Shown here piece after piece: positions 42,185 to 51,458 of a stretch of 64,000 nt of DNA (the stretch's first letter is position 1; each line of letters opens with the position of its first letter). The notes beneath the pieces are model-generated. The model made no database searches. It was not told the origin of the DNA and saw only the letters and a program-made list of their open reading frames with translations. The translations under genes were made by a program, and so were the position numbers. Source of the DNA: an uncultured Saprospiraceae bacterium (GTDB lineage Bacteria > Bacteroidota > Bacteroidia > Chitinophagales > Saprospiraceae); NCBI GenBank assembly GCA_937981555.1, contig CALJOK010000019.1, positions 1 through 64,000 of the forward strand, written 5' to 3'.

Positions 42185-43503
42185 TGAGAAAAATTGAATA
42201 TCGAATATTGAACGCTGGCGCGAAGGAATTGCGGATAGAGAAGTTTTTACAATGGAAAATCCGGATACTTTTTAGTGTTGTTTTTCTTTTTGTAAATGTA
42301 GTGTTATTAAATGCACAGAATACACTTTCCTCTTCTGAGATTTTAGCTTCGGCTAAACAACAATATGTTTTGGGACTTCAACAACAGCGAGTTGATTTTT
42401 TAAAAAACTCCGCTCATAAATTACCACTAGTTGATGAAATGGAATTCAGGACGGAGACGAATGATTTCTTATTGAGAGAGCAACAATATGTACTTCGAGG
42501 TAGATTTCACACCAAAGCGCAGCAACGAGCGCATGCAGATTTTCAACAAGCAAAAATAGAATTAAACACGATCGACGAGCAACTCTTGATGCAAGATTTG
42601 TTGCGAGATAGATATGATGCAATTGTTAAGGTTTCTTATTTTGAAAAATTACTTGTTGCGAAAAAAGAACAAAAAATTTTGCTAGAAGATCGAATGACGG
42701 TTTTGAAAAAAAGTGTCAATCTACCTAAGTTTAATATTTTGGATTTGATTGATGCAGAAGATGATTTGCATCTAGCAGATCGTGATATTTTAAGATTAAA
42801 AAATGCCTTGAATTTAGCGCAGCAAAAAATATTTCGATATTCTAATGAGCGAGGATATTTAAAAACAGATGACTTGCAGTTGATTGATATGGAACAACTT
42901 ATGGAAGTTGCCCGATCACTTTCATCAGAACCTTCAACAGCACATGCTACTTTAGTGAAAAGGAATTTGAATATAAATCTAGCGGCGAAAGAGCAAGCAA
43001 TTCGAAGGACACAAGAAGAAAATACGATTGATTATTTTCAAGCTCAAATAGGAGGGACAGACGATAGGGGATTTCGACAAAATTTCTCTTTGGGAATGGG
43101 AATTACGATTCCCGTTCGAAATCGACAACAAAAAAATATCGATGAATTAGAATTTGAAAAAATAGACGAAGGACTGAAATATGAGGAGCTTAAAATTAAA
43201 CTCAAAGAACGCATGACTCAAATTCGATTGGAGATGGAAACGCAATTTGAATTATATCAATTGCTCAATCAACAATTGGAAAATAGCCAAGCGGATGAAG
43301 TCCTCGAACAATATCAAAAAGTCGCTGGTGCATCACCCATCGCGATGTTAAAATTAAAAGGAAGTCAATTCAAAAAAGAGTTGGAACAATTTAGAATTCA
43401 GCAAGATATTTATTTGTTGTATGTGGAATTGTTGGATGCTTCGGGGAAGATGATGGAGTTGCCGTTGCGGAATTATTTGATGGGGAGTTTGGAGGCGTTT
43501 TAA
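42181..43503 (+). CDS. TolC-like outer-membrane efflux protein (OEP)
   Basis: 440 aa. A hydrophobic stretch at about 29-45 ending LLNAQ is the signal peptide; it follows an odd 28-residue N-terminal extension whose DNA is part of a dispersed repeat. The mature part is helical coiled-coil of the OEP type (LDLIDAEDDLHLADRDILRLKNALNLAQQK; LGMGITIPVRNRQQKNIDELEFEK). It probably forms a trimeric outer-membrane channel docked to the adjacent adaptor. The start ATG overlaps the adaptor stop (ATGA). Confidence 0.8.
   Translation: MMRKIEYRILNAGAKELRIEKFLQWKIRILFSVVFLFVNVVLLNAQNTLSSSEILASAKQQYVLGLQQQRVDFLKNSAHKLPLVDEMEFRTETNDFLLREQQYVLRGRFHTKAQQRAHADFQQAKIELNTIDEQLLMQDLLRDRYDAIVKVSYFEKLLVAKKEQKILLEDRMTVLKKSVNLPKFNILDLIDAEDDLHLADRDILRLKNALNLAQQKIFRYSNERGYLKTDDLQLIDMEQLMEVARSLSSEPSTAHATLVKRNLNINLAAKEQAIRRTQEENTIDYFQAQIGGTDDRGFRQNFSLGMGITIPVRNRQQKNIDELEFEKIDEGLKYEELKIKLKERMTQIRLEMETQFELYQLLNQQLENSQADEVLEQYQKVAGASPIAMLKLKGSQFKKELEQFRIQQDIYLLYVELLDASGKMMELPLRNYLMGSLEAF
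42193..42213 (+). repeat. fragment of the dispersed repeat inside a coding start
   Basis: attgaatatcgaatattgaa(c) matches 19 of 21 positions of block 1 at 8331-8351. It forms codons 5-11 of the TolC-like gene. Confidence 0.55.
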
Positions 43504-43520
43504 ATTAGATTTTTTTTGAC

Positions 43521-43570
43521 AAAAAGAAAGCCCTTCTATATTTTTTAAAATCTAGAAGGGCTTTCTTTTT
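43521..43570. terminator. bidirectional terminator between convergent genes
   Basis: A perfect 17-bp inverted repeat (aaaaagaaagcccttct, 43521-43537, with its complement at 43554-43570), flanked by A/T runs, between the TolC-like (+) and S9 peptidase (-) genes. Confidence 0.92.
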
Positions 43571-43579
43571 AAAAATAAA

Positions 43580-45493
43580 CTATCCCTTAATTTTCTTTTT
43601 TAAATATTTATCTAAAAATATAAGAGCTTTACTATAACCTTCAATCTGATTTTCCTTTTTCACAAAGCCATGTCCTTCATCCTCAAAAAGTACATATTCC
43701 ACCGGAATATTATTCTTTTTGATAGCAGCGACCATCTCATCTGATTCTACTTGAAGTACTCTTGGATCAGTTGCTCCCTGCAAAACCATAACTGGATTTT
43801 TAACTTTATCGCCATGGAAAACTGGAGAAATATCATAAAGTCGAGTACTATCTGCAGTATTCGGATCACCCATTTCTAAGTAGAGCGCCTCTCTAAATGA
43901 TTCCCACCAAGGTGGAATATTTTTTAAAGTACGCAACCAGTTAGTTACTCCAAAAAGATTCACCCCAACTTCAAATTCTTCAGGCGTGTGAGTCATCGCT
44001 CGCATCGTCATAAATCCTCCATAAGATCCTCCGATGATACCAATTTTTTCACCATCTATATAAGGTTGCTGAGCTAACCATCTTTTTCCTTCGATGCAAT
44101 CTTGCAAATCTTTTTCACCATGATTTTGGTCATCCATTTTGAAAAAAGTTTTTCCATAACCGCTACTCCCTCGATTGTTGACGGCTAAAACTGCATAGCC
44201 ATGATTGACTAAATATTGAATAAACGAAGAGTAATTAGCACGCGACTGACCACCTGGTCCACCATGAACCCAAACTAAAGCAGGGACTTTATTTTCTTTG
44301 GTCGCACCTTTTGGTTTATAATAAATCGCTGGAATCTGCACGTCATCAAAAGATTTATATCGAACGATTTCCGCTTCCACTAGATCATTAGGATTAATTT
44401 CAGCGTTGAGTGTTTTGGTCAACTGTTTATGATTTTTAGTTCCAAAGTCATAGAGGTAAAGATTGTTAGTAGATTTAGAACTTCCTGCTGAGAAGATCAT
44501 TTTATCCTCACTTCTAGAAATTCTAACGGAAGAAACATCTCCATTTGGAATATCAGGGAATGATATATTCTGATCAGTTGAAGTGTCTAATATTTTGACC
44601 ACAGTTTTGCCATCTTGATTAATTCCCACGACTCTGTATTTTCCTTTTTTTGAAAAATAAGCATAGGAAATATCCCAATCTTCTTCCATGACTTTTTCTC
44701 TTTTGGCAGTTTCAATATCGTATCTCATTAAGTATTGAAATTCACTTCCATCATTGGTCAGATAATAAAAGGACTTGCTATCCACACTAAAATCAGCAGA
44801 ACTATTTCCAGATAAGTTTTCATTTATTTTTATTTTTTTATTGGTTTTAGTGTTCAATAAAAACAAATCGACATCATTGGTATTAATTACTTTTGTTACA
44901 GCGATGTATTGTTTGTCATTTGACATTCCATTGAAATCAAACCCTTCCGTATTTTCATAAAGGAGTTTTGAATCAAAATTTTCAGCGTCCATTTCATAAA
45001 CATCCATGTATTTTTTATCCCTTTTATTAGAACCATAAAAGAAACTTTTTAAATCGTCACTCCATCCATAAAACCCAGCTTTGGCTCCTTCGTCTGGAGT
45101 CAATTCTTTAGTTGAACCATCTTCATTTTGGAGGAAAATATGATCAATCTCATCGCCTCCATTATCAGCGGTATAGATCATTCGATTATCATTCGGAAAA
45201 AGAGAAGACGCCCAAACAGATTCATCTTTTGATTCAGTTATTGGTTTGCGTTCACCTGATTCTAAATTAATTAGATAGGCATTATAAATTCCAGATTCAT
45301 TACTTCCCACCAGAATTTCTTTTTCATCATGAGAAAAAGACCTAGCGTAAATATTAGTGTTACTTAAAAACTGTTCAATGGAATATTGTTGATGAGTGGT
45401 GGCAACTGGATCTGAAGAATCATTTTTAGTTTCAGATTGTTTGCACGTAAAAAATAAGAAAGAAAAGGATAAAAAAAATAATAGATTTTTCAT
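43580..45493 (-). CDS. S9 family serine peptidase, predicted lipoprotein
   Basis: 637 aa. Signal peptide with lipobox-like end (FLFFTC, Cys about 17), so probably lipid-anchored in the envelope. Beta-propeller (about 35-370), then a hydrolase domain with Ser in GGSYGGFMT (~490), Asp in GATDPRV (~576) and His in DEGHGF (~608). It is a prolyl-oligopeptidase-type peptidase for peptides reaching the periplasm or surface. Same architecture as the cytosolic S9 enzyme at 24656, giving the cell one enzyme in each compartment. Confidence 0.92.
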   Translation of the reverse strand: MKNLLFFLSFSFLFFTCKQSETKNDSSDPVATTHQQYSIEQFLSNTNIYARSFSHDEKEILVGSNESGIYNAYLINLESGERKPITESKDESVWASSLFPNDNRMIYTADNGGDEIDHIFLQNEDGSTKELTPDEGAKAGFYGWSDDLKSFFYGSNKRDKKYMDVYEMDAENFDSKLLYENTEGFDFNGMSNDKQYIAVTKVINTNDVDLFLLNTKTNKKIKINENLSGNSSADFSVDSKSFYYLTNDGSEFQYLMRYDIETAKREKVMEEDWDISYAYFSKKGKYRVVGINQDGKTVVKILDTSTDQNISFPDIPNGDVSSVRISRSEDKMIFSAGSSKSTNNLYLYDFGTKNHKQLTKTLNAEINPNDLVEAEIVRYKSFDDVQIPAIYYKPKGATKENKVPALVWVHGGPGGQSRANYSSFIQYLVNHGYAVLAVNNRGSSGYGKTFFKMDDQNHGEKDLQDCIEGKRWLAQQPYIDGEKIGIIGGSYGGFMTMRAMTHTPEEFEVGVNLFGVTNWLRTLKNIPPWWESFREALYLEMGDPNTADSTRLYDISPVFHGDKVKNPVMVLQGATDPRVLQVESDEMVAAIKKNNIPVEYVLFEDEGHGFVKKENQIEGYSKALIFLDKYLKKKIKG

Positions 45494-45576
45494 TGATGGA
45501 GGTTTTGATTAAAAAATAATTTGGAGTATAGATTCTCTAAAAGTAGTAAAATATCTTTGAACCTAATGACAAATAA

Positions 45577-45613
45577 AAAACTCGATCGATGCATTTTGCC
45601 TCGATCGAGTTTT
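45577..45613. terminator. hairpin between the S9 and ftsK genes
   Basis: aaaactcgatcga/tcgatcgagtttt, a perfect 13-bp stem with an 11-nt loop and T/A runs. It is upstream of the S9 gene (-) and downstream of ftsK (-), so it probably backs up ftsK termination. Confidence 0.75.
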
Positions 45614-45643
45614 ATTTTAACCTTAAAAATAGGCATAAAAAAA

Positions 45644-45672
45644 ACCCAGCAAATCAATGATTTACCGGGTTG
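45644..45672 (-). terminator. terminator of ftsK
   Basis: On the minus strand aacccggtaaatca pairs with tgatttgctgggtt (two mismatches), followed by eight T. It is 32 nt past the ftsK stop. A separate perfect hairpin, cttcgtaat/attacgaag (45676-45696), lies between it and the stop codon. Confidence 0.8.
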
Positions 45673-45703
45673 TGGCTTCGTAATATTATTACGAAGTTGC
45701 CTC

Positions 45704-48247
45704 CTATTTCCTAGTTCTAATATCTTCCAAATACCGTTCCAATTCTATCTCGTCATATATTAAAACTTCTCTGGCTTTACTTCCTACACTTGGTCCCACA
45801 ATCCCTAAAGCCTCCAATTGGTCCATAATTCGACCAGCTCGATTATATCCTAATTTTAGTCTTCTTTGTATCATTGAAGTGGAGCCATGTTGATTTGACA
45901 CAATCAATCTGGCAGCATCTTCGAAGTTATCATCTAAGTCTTTAGTATTGACTGCACCTGGTTTCGAACTGTCATCATCGTCTCCATGAAATTCAGGTAA
46001 GAAAAATGGTTCTACATAGCCTCTTTGTGAACTAATAAAATCAATTACTTTTTCCACCTCAGGCGTATCCACAAATGCACATTGCAATCGAACTAAATCA
46101 CTTCCATACGATAACAACATATCTCCACGACCAATCAATCGATCTGCACCACCTGTATCCAAAATAGTTCTTGAATCTACTCTTGCCGTTACTTTAAAGG
46201 CAATTCGTGCAGGGAAATTCGCTTTGATTACCCCCGTAATAATATTTACAGAAGGTCGCTGAGTTGCAATAATTAAGTGAATCCCAACCGCCCGTGACAA
46301 TTGTGCTAAACGTCCAATCGGCAGCTCTACTTCTTTTCCCGCAGTCATAATTAAATCGGCAAACTCATCCACCACCAAAATAATGAAAGGCATAAATTTA
46401 TGTCCTTTATTCGGATTCAATCTACGCGAAATAAATTTTTCATTATACTCTCGAATATTTCTCGCATGTGCTTTTTTCAATAAATCATATCGAGTGTCCA
46501 TCTCAATCATCAAGGAGTTCAAAGTATGAACTACTTTGGTTACATCGGTAACAATCGGTTCATCCAATCCTGGTAAGTAAGCCAAGAAATGATTTTCAAT
46601 TTTACTGTATGGAAAAAGCTCTACTTTCTTCGGATCAATCAAAACAAGTTTAACTTGAGATGGATGTTTCTTATAAAGTATTGACATCAAAATAACATTA
46701 ATACCAACAGACTTACCTTGACCCGTTGCACCTGCAATCAAAAGGTGAGGCATCTTCGCTAAGTCGGCAACGAATACTTCATTCTGAATTGTTTTCCCCA
46801 ATGCAATTGGCAAGTCCATTTTGGCTCGCTTATATTTATCTGATTGCAATAATTCTTTGAGCGAAACGATTTGTGTTTTCTTATTGGCTACCTCAATACC
46901 AATTGTTCCTTTTCCTGGAATCGGAGCAATAATCCGAATCCCCATAGCAGAAAGACTCAAGGCAATATCATCTTCCAAGTTTTTAATTTTGGAAATCCGA
47001 ACACCTGGCGCAGGGACAATTTCATAAAGCGTAACGGTTGGACCGATAGTCGCTTTTATTTTTACAATCTCGATTTTGTAGTTCAACAAAGTCTCGATAA
47101 TCTGATCTTTATTTTGTTCTAACTCTTGACGATCTATTTCAAAATTATCAGCATTATAATCTTCTAACAATGAAGTTATGGGATGCTCGTAGTGAGATAA
47201 ATCTAAGGTTGGATCGTAAGGTTCGGTATGCAACTTATTATCCGTTTGGATTTCCAAAGTGGTTTCTGCATAGTCCGAAGTCAAAGTAGTTGCAGATTCA
47301 CTTGTTGTTGGTTCATCTTCGCTAGGAACGAATGGAGTAGGAGCAGAGATTTCCATTTCTGCTTCACCTGAACGAAGCGTCTGAGGTTTCTCTCTTTTCT
47401 TTTTTTCCAACTCAAGAGCGAGTTGACCTTTTTTTACTTCTGGAGTTTTGTCGGCAGGAGCCGCACTTCCAGTTTCACCAGTTGATATTTCAAGGTCAGT
47501 AGAAACGTCTGCAGATTTATCAGTTGCACTTGAACTTCTAGGAAGTAATCCACCGGAGGTAGAAGTTTCTCTTTTGGAAGCAACTCGTGGGCGACGTGTT
47601 TTCTTTTTCCCCAAAAAATTACCGCTAAACAAATCTTCAAAAAAGAAGCGAATATCTGAAATTACTTTTTCAAAAGTTAACTCATTAAAGTTTGGATTAT
47701 TGGCCCAGATAAAAGCGGTGAAACCGGTGAATACAAGTAACGCAATTAATCCAACCGTTCCGATAAATTTCAATAACCAAGTCGTCGTCGCTTTTCCAAA
47801 AGCTCCACCATAAGGAAAGCTAGAAGATTGAAAAATGAAGTGAGATAGAATTGATAGAAACAACAGCAAGATGAATCCATTCCAGAACATCGATACATTT
47901 TCACTAAATGGTCTTTCTCGAATAGTGTTGAGTCCTAATTTTCCAAAAACAAAAACAAATATAAATGCAGGCAAACCAAAGCCCCAGTAAAAAAACATAT
48001 TAGAAACAATTGCACCTAATCGACCTAGCCAATTTGCCGCACCAATTTCTCCTTCATAGAGAAAACCCCACGAGTGTTCTAGGACTAAAGATTGATCAGT
48101 TTGCCAAGTAAACAAATAGGAAGTAAATGCAATAAAAAGATATAAAGCAATGAATATAGAGAACAGGCCGAGTAGCTTGTAAATTCGTTCGTCCTTAAAT
48201 TTTGGAAAAGAAATATTTAGTTGTCCCTTACTTTTTTTTCTGGCCAT
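45704..48247 (-). CDS. ftsK: DNA translocase FtsK/SpoIIIE
   Basis: 847 aa. Four N-terminal membrane segments (about 25-175), a low-complexity linker (about 215-320), then the motor: Walker A GATGQGKSVG (about 506), Walker B IILVVDEFADLIM, the ATQRPSVNIITGVIKANFP motif, and the winged-helix gamma domain for KOPS-like binding (GSTSMIQRRLKLGYNRAGRIMDQLE, last ~65 residues). It pumps DNA to clear the septum and promote dimer resolution at division. The linker is much shorter than in E. coli FtsK, as usual for the ~800-aa forms. Confidence 0.97.
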   Translation of the reverse strand: MARKKSKGQLNISFPKFKDERIYKLLGLFSIFIALYLFIAFTSYLFTWQTDQSLVLEHSWGFLYEGEIGAANWLGRLGAIVSNMFFYWGFGLPAFIFVFVFGKLGLNTIRERPFSENVSMFWNGFILLLFLSILSHFIFQSSSFPYGGAFGKATTTWLLKFIGTVGLIALLVFTGFTAFIWANNPNFNELTFEKVISDIRFFFEDLFSGNFLGKKKTRRPRVASKRETSTSGGLLPRSSSATDKSADVSTDLEISTGETGSAAPADKTPEVKKGQLALELEKKKREKPQTLRSGEAEMEISAPTPFVPSEDEPTTSESATTLTSDYAETTLEIQTDNKLHTEPYDPTLDLSHYEHPITSLLEDYNADNFEIDRQELEQNKDQIIETLLNYKIEIVKIKATIGPTVTLYEIVPAPGVRISKIKNLEDDIALSLSAMGIRIIAPIPGKGTIGIEVANKKTQIVSLKELLQSDKYKRAKMDLPIALGKTIQNEVFVADLAKMPHLLIAGATGQGKSVGINVILMSILYKKHPSQVKLVLIDPKKVELFPYSKIENHFLAYLPGLDEPIVTDVTKVVHTLNSLMIEMDTRYDLLKKAHARNIREYNEKFISRRLNPNKGHKFMPFIILVVDEFADLIMTAGKEVELPIGRLAQLSRAVGIHLIIATQRPSVNIITGVIKANFPARIAFKVTARVDSRTILDTGGADRLIGRGDMLLSYGSDLVRLQCAFVDTPEVEKVIDFISSQRGYVEPFFLPEFHGDDDDSSKPGAVNTKDLDDNFEDAARLIVSNQHGSTSMIQRRLKLGYNRAGRIMDQLEALGIVGPSVGSKAREVLIYDEIELERYLEDIRTRK

Positions 48248-48314
48248 TATATATGTAATATTAGTGTTTCCCTTTTTTATTAATTTGTAGTTGACCTCAG
48301 ATTCTTACAGTTTG

Positions 48315-48322
48315 CAAAAATA
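48315..48322 (-). promoter_or_regulatory. candidate -7 element for ftsK
   Basis: Minus-strand TATTTTTG, 68 nt upstream of the ftsK ATG. Confidence 0.5.
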
Positions 48323-48411
48323 TGGATAAAAATGTGGAATACCGAATGAAAAGGAATGGATTATCGACGATTTAGTTGAAGGTTTTAGACGAACTTATTT
48401 ATTTCTTTTTT

Positions 48412-48419
48412 TACTTTTG
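48412..48419 (+). promoter_or_regulatory. candidate -7 element for the YkoF-like gene
   Basis: TACTTTTG matches TAnnTTTG, 19 nt before the ATG at 48439. It lies inside the longer track ORF, supporting the shorter start. Confidence 0.5.
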
Positions 48420-48438
48420 GAAAAATAGAAAACGACTT

Positions 48439-48696
48439 ATGAAATTATCAGTTGAAATAAGCATGTATCCTTTGGATAAAAACTTTGGAGAGCACATTTT
48501 AAATTTTATCAAAAGAATAAAATCTCATCCGAATATTTCATCCAGAACAAACAGTATGAGCACTCAGGTTTTTGGAGAATATGATGTGGTGATGTCGGTT
48601 TTGCAAAAAGAGATGAAACCAATTTTTGCAGATGAAATCAAAACGGTGATGGTGATGAAGTTTATTAACGCAGATTTAGATTATAACTTTGAATAA
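48439..48696 (+). CDS. YkoF-like thiamine/HMP-binding-type small protein
   Basis: 85 aa from the ATG at 48439 (MKLSVEISMYPLDKNFGEHI); the TTG at 48376 is upstream of the promoter. The compact alpha/beta layout with SVEISMYPL, an internal SSRTNSMSTQVFGEYDVVM and a final VMVMKFINADL fits the YkoF/thiamine-binding (MTH1187-like) ferredoxin fold. Family members bind thiamine or hydroxymethylpyrimidine. Its stop overlaps the ATG of the next gene (TAATG), so the two are probably co-translated. Confidence 0.65.
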   Translation: MKLSVEISMYPLDKNFGEHILNFIKRIKSHPNISSRTNSMSTQVFGEYDVVMSVLQKEMKPIFADEIKTVMVMKFINADLDYNFE

Positions 48697-49247
48697 TGAA
48701 AATACTAAATATCGTTTTTGGAATTCTTTTCTTGGGGACAATGTATTATGTGGTTTATTTAGGAAATCTTGAGATTGTTTTGGCAGAAAAAACGAATCCT
48801 GCATTTAATTATTTGACTTTTGAAATGGCGCCAGATCGAGATTTCTCCAAAGCACTTTTTACTTCGATTCATGAAAATGGAATGACGGCAACTGCTCAAG
48901 AAACCTTGGATGAAGATGTTTGGTTTATTCTTTTTTATGTGAGTTCAACAGTCTTGGGCTGGATTCTTTTGTTGAAGAAATTTAATGTGAATAAAAATTG
49001 GTTGTTTATTTTGATAGCGATTTTAGGAGTAGCTGCTGGGATTTGTGATACAATTGAAAATGGACACTTAGCCAGTTTGTTGACTGATTGGGAAGGTGCA
49101 GCGAGTAACGGTTCTGTAGAAAAGGCATCCTTGTTTGCTAAAATAAAATTTGCGATAATTACTCCTTTAGCTTTGGGAGGATTGTTGGGGTGGATTTATT
49201 TTTTCGGAAAAAAGGGAATTGGATTTTTTAAGAAACAGAAAGTATAA
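48696..49247 (+). CDS. membrane protein of unknown function, 183 aa
   Basis: Four hydrophobic segments: about 4-22, 75-91 (VWFILFYVSSTVLGWILLL), 100-115 (WLFILIAILGVAAGICD) and 152-170. The loop between the first two is long (about 50 residues) and would be extracytoplasmic or cytosolic depending on topology. I do not recognise the family. It is coupled by a 1-nt overlap to the YkoF-like gene, which may hint at a small-molecule carrier or transport link, but this is only inference. Confidence 0.65.
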   Translation: MKILNIVFGILFLGTMYYVVYLGNLEIVLAEKTNPAFNYLTFEMAPDRDFSKALFTSIHENGMTATAQETLDEDVWFILFYVSSTVLGWILLLKKFNVNKNWLFILIAILGVAAGICDTIENGHLASLLTDWEGAASNGSVEKASLFAKIKFAIITPLALGGLLGWIYFFGKKGIGFFKKQKV

Positions 49248-49255
49248 CAATGTAT

Positions 49256-50161
49256 TTACGGGTTTCTCATTTCCCATAAGATTCCCTCTTTCATCGCATA
49301 AGCAGAAACTAATATTTTTTTGATATCTACTTTTTTGAGAATAAAATCAATAAGGATTAAAGCCACTACGATCATGTCTGCACGAGTGAGCGGAATGCTT
49401 TCTTCAGCACGCCGTTCGTCCATATTCATCTTTAATATTTTTTGATAAATTGGATGAAAATTTTCCACGTTAATAGTTGCACTTAATGTTGTTTTTTGAG
49501 CGTTGGGGAGTACTTTTTCCAGAACATCAAAAGTGCCTGATGCACCGATCAGGCAAGTAGTTTTATGATTTTTTAAAACGTCAAAAAGTGGTTTTAAAAT
49601 TTGTTCGAGATGGTTATGGAGTGAATCAATTTCCTGTATCGAAATCGGTTCTTCTTGATGAAAATTATTGTACAAAACTGCTACTCCAATTGGAAAACTC
49701 TCCGCCCAAAAAACTTCATTTTTATCAGCGATGATAAATTCCACACTTCCTCCGCCGATGTCCATAATCAATCCTTTCTCATTACCTAATTCGACAGCTT
49801 GAGTGACTCCAAGGTGAATCAATCTAGCTTCTTCAGATCCTGAAATTAATTGAATAGAAAAACCACTTTCTGTTTTGGCATCGATGATAAATTCTTTGCC
49901 ATTGCTAGCGGTGCGAAGTGCTGCAGTTCCAAAAGCCTTAATGTTTTTGACTTGATGATCGAGAAGGATTTTTTGAAAATGGGAAAGTGCCTGAAGTCCA
50001 CGGAGGTATGCTTTTTCTCCAACTTTTCCAATCCCATCTTCCGCAAGTTTTACAAAAATTCGTTCTCGAAAAAGTTCAATCGTTTCTCCTTCTTCATTGG
50101 TCTCTACGATGAGTAAATGAAAAGTATTCGTCCCTAAATCAATAACACCATATCGGTTCAT
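49256..50161 (-). CDS. Ppx/GppA family phosphatase
   Basis: 301 aa, the short form without the C-terminal HD-like domain. Actin-like ATPase fold: RYGVIDLGTNTFHLLIVE (phosphate 1 loop), FGTAALRTASNGKEFI, GLIMDIGGGSVEFIIADK (phosphate 2), FPIGVAVLYNNF and CLIGASGTFDVLE. Members hydrolyse polyphosphate and/or pppGpp in the cytosol. Which activity applies cannot be told here, so no symbol is given. It leads a short minus-strand run with 17 nt between it and the upstream lipoprotein gene. Confidence 0.9.
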   Translation of the reverse strand: MNRYGVIDLGTNTFHLLIVETNEEGETIELFRERIFVKLAEDGIGKVGEKAYLRGLQALSHFQKILLDHQVKNIKAFGTAALRTASNGKEFIIDAKTESGFSIQLISGSEEARLIHLGVTQAVELGNEKGLIMDIGGGSVEFIIADKNEVFWAESFPIGVAVLYNNFHQEEPISIQEIDSLHNHLEQILKPLFDVLKNHKTTCLIGASGTFDVLEKVLPNAQKTTLSATINVENFHPIYQKILKMNMDERRAEESIPLTRADMIVVALILIDFILKKVDIKKILVSAYAMKEGILWEMRNP

Positions 50162-50178
50162 AGAGAATTTTTAAAGCG

Positions 50179-50694
50179 TTATTGTTGAGGAGCTTGTTGG
50201 AGTTGCGCCAATAAACCGTTAAAAAACTGAACACCAGAAGGTGTCATGAAGTTAGCATATTTGGGTTGGTTGTTTTCCAAAAAAACAAAGTAGTTACATC
50301 CTTTAGAATAATAAATTAAACCTTCCAATGCGACGTTTCCATCTTTATAATAAATCATACGACCAAACGGAGGACAGTTGGCATCGACCAATGCAACCTC
50401 CTGAGCAATTTGACCAAGCGAATGACGTAAATCATTAGGTTCTTGACGACTAATGGTGAAGGGTAAATTATCAAAACTATAATCTACATAATCACATTTG
50501 TCATATAATGCTTTGATCGTTTCAAAAGGAATGCTAGGGTACAAAGCTTTGCCATTGGATTTCATTTTTGTTTCTACTGCGGGAGGTTGAGAAGTCGTTT
50601 CTGTATGCGTTTTTGGAGCAGTAGGTTTTTCTGTATTGTTACAAGAAAAAGCAAAAAGTGCGAAGCATAAAATAGTGAAAGATCGAAGTATCAT
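50179..50694 (-). CDS. lipoprotein of unknown function
   Basis: 171 aa. Type II signal ending LFAFSC (Cys at about 18), a Thr/Pro-rich spacer (about 20-45), and a ~120-aa folded domain with FETIKALYDKCDYVDYSFDNLPFTISRQEPNDLRHSLGQI and CPPFGRMIYYKDGNVALEGLIYYSKGCNYFVFLENNQPKYANFM. It has three further cysteines. I do not recognise the family. It sits between a Ppx/GppA gene and a beta-barrel gene and is probably in the same transcript. Confidence 0.75.
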   Translation of the reverse strand: MILRSFTILCFALFAFSCNNTEKPTAPKTHTETTSQPPAVETKMKSNGKALYPSIPFETIKALYDKCDYVDYSFDNLPFTISRQEPNDLRHSLGQIAQEVALVDANCPPFGRMIYYKDGNVALEGLIYYSKGCNYFVFLENNQPKYANFMTPSGVQFFNGLLAQLQQAPQQ

Positions 50695-50722
50695 GTTTTT
50701 ATAATTATTGTTTTTGAAAAAA

Positions 50723-51343
50723 TTAAAACATATAAATAGCTCTAAAAGTTAAAGTTCTGCCTGCGAGAGACTGCGCTTGTTTTTCTTTCCTTACATCCAA
50801 AGCGGCATAAGAATATTGAGCATTAATTCCAATATGTGGATTGATGAAATAAGTTGCACCAATAATTAAGTCGATGGAGGTTTTATTAAAATTTTGAAGA
50901 TCAGAAACATCTTGCCCCAAGACATCGATTACTTTGAAGTTGACCAATTGCCCAACAGAAACTCCACCAGTAAAATGTAATCTATAATATGTGTCTTCAT
51001 CATCTTCGTCTAACCAATCTAAAAATGAAATCATGATTGGGACTTCTGCATAGTTCAATCGATAACTGTCAAATGGAGCAGAGCGAGGATCGTCTTTACC
51101 TTTGTTACTTCCTTTCTGACTAAATAAGATATCAATATTCCATTTCCATCGTTCGCTGGTTTGGACGGCGACTCGACCACCAACATTTAGACCGATTTGG
51201 TTGAAGCCAGCCAGATTATCTCCATTTAGTTGTGATAGATTAACTCCTCCGATCAATCCTGCTTCAAAAGTTTGCGCAAGACTATTTTTTGAAAAAATAA
51301 AAACACAAAAAGTAAGTGCCATTATTTTGATAAAATTCAACAT
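50723..51343 (-). CDS. outer-membrane beta-barrel protein (PorT/OmpA-like barrel)
   Basis: 206 aa. Signal peptide (about 1-23, NSLAQ), then an eight-strand type barrel: FEAGLIGGVNLSQLNGDNLAGFNQIGLNVGGRVAVQ, WKWNIDILFSQKGS, LNYAEVPIMISFLDW, YYRLHFTGGVSVGQLV, SIDLIIGATYFINPHIGINAQYSYAALDV and a final RTLTFRAIYMF ending in an aromatic residue. Matches the outer-membrane protein beta-barrel (OMP_b-brl_2) type common in Bacteroidota. Role unknown; PorT of T9SS is a relative of this class, but the match is not specific. Confidence 0.82.
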   Translation of the reverse strand: MLNFIKIMALTFCVFIFSKNSLAQTFEAGLIGGVNLSQLNGDNLAGFNQIGLNVGGRVAVQTSERWKWNIDILFSQKGSNKGKDDPRSAPFDSYRLNYAEVPIMISFLDWLDEDDEDTYYRLHFTGGVSVGQLVNFKVIDVLGQDVSDLQNFNKTSIDLIIGATYFINPHIGINAQYSYAALDVRKEKQAQSLAGRTLTFRAIYMF

Positions 51344-51458
51344 ATTTTATTTTTTGCTGTAAAACTATAAAATGTCCAATTTAAAACGAGTATTTTAATT
51401 TTACATTTTAAAATTGTTTTATCTTTAGACTTTAAATAGAAATTAATTAAAAGTAAAT

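Noticed and set aside
45552-45559. TATCTTTG on the plus strand between the S9 and ftsK genes
   Set aside because: It matches the -7 consensus but no plus-strand gene follows; the 80-aa ORF nearby lies over terminators.
50723-51343. Assigning the outer-membrane barrel as PorT of T9SS
   Set aside because: The barrel type is shared by many unrelated Bacteroidota proteins and it is not linked to the gld locus; sequence alone does not support the name.
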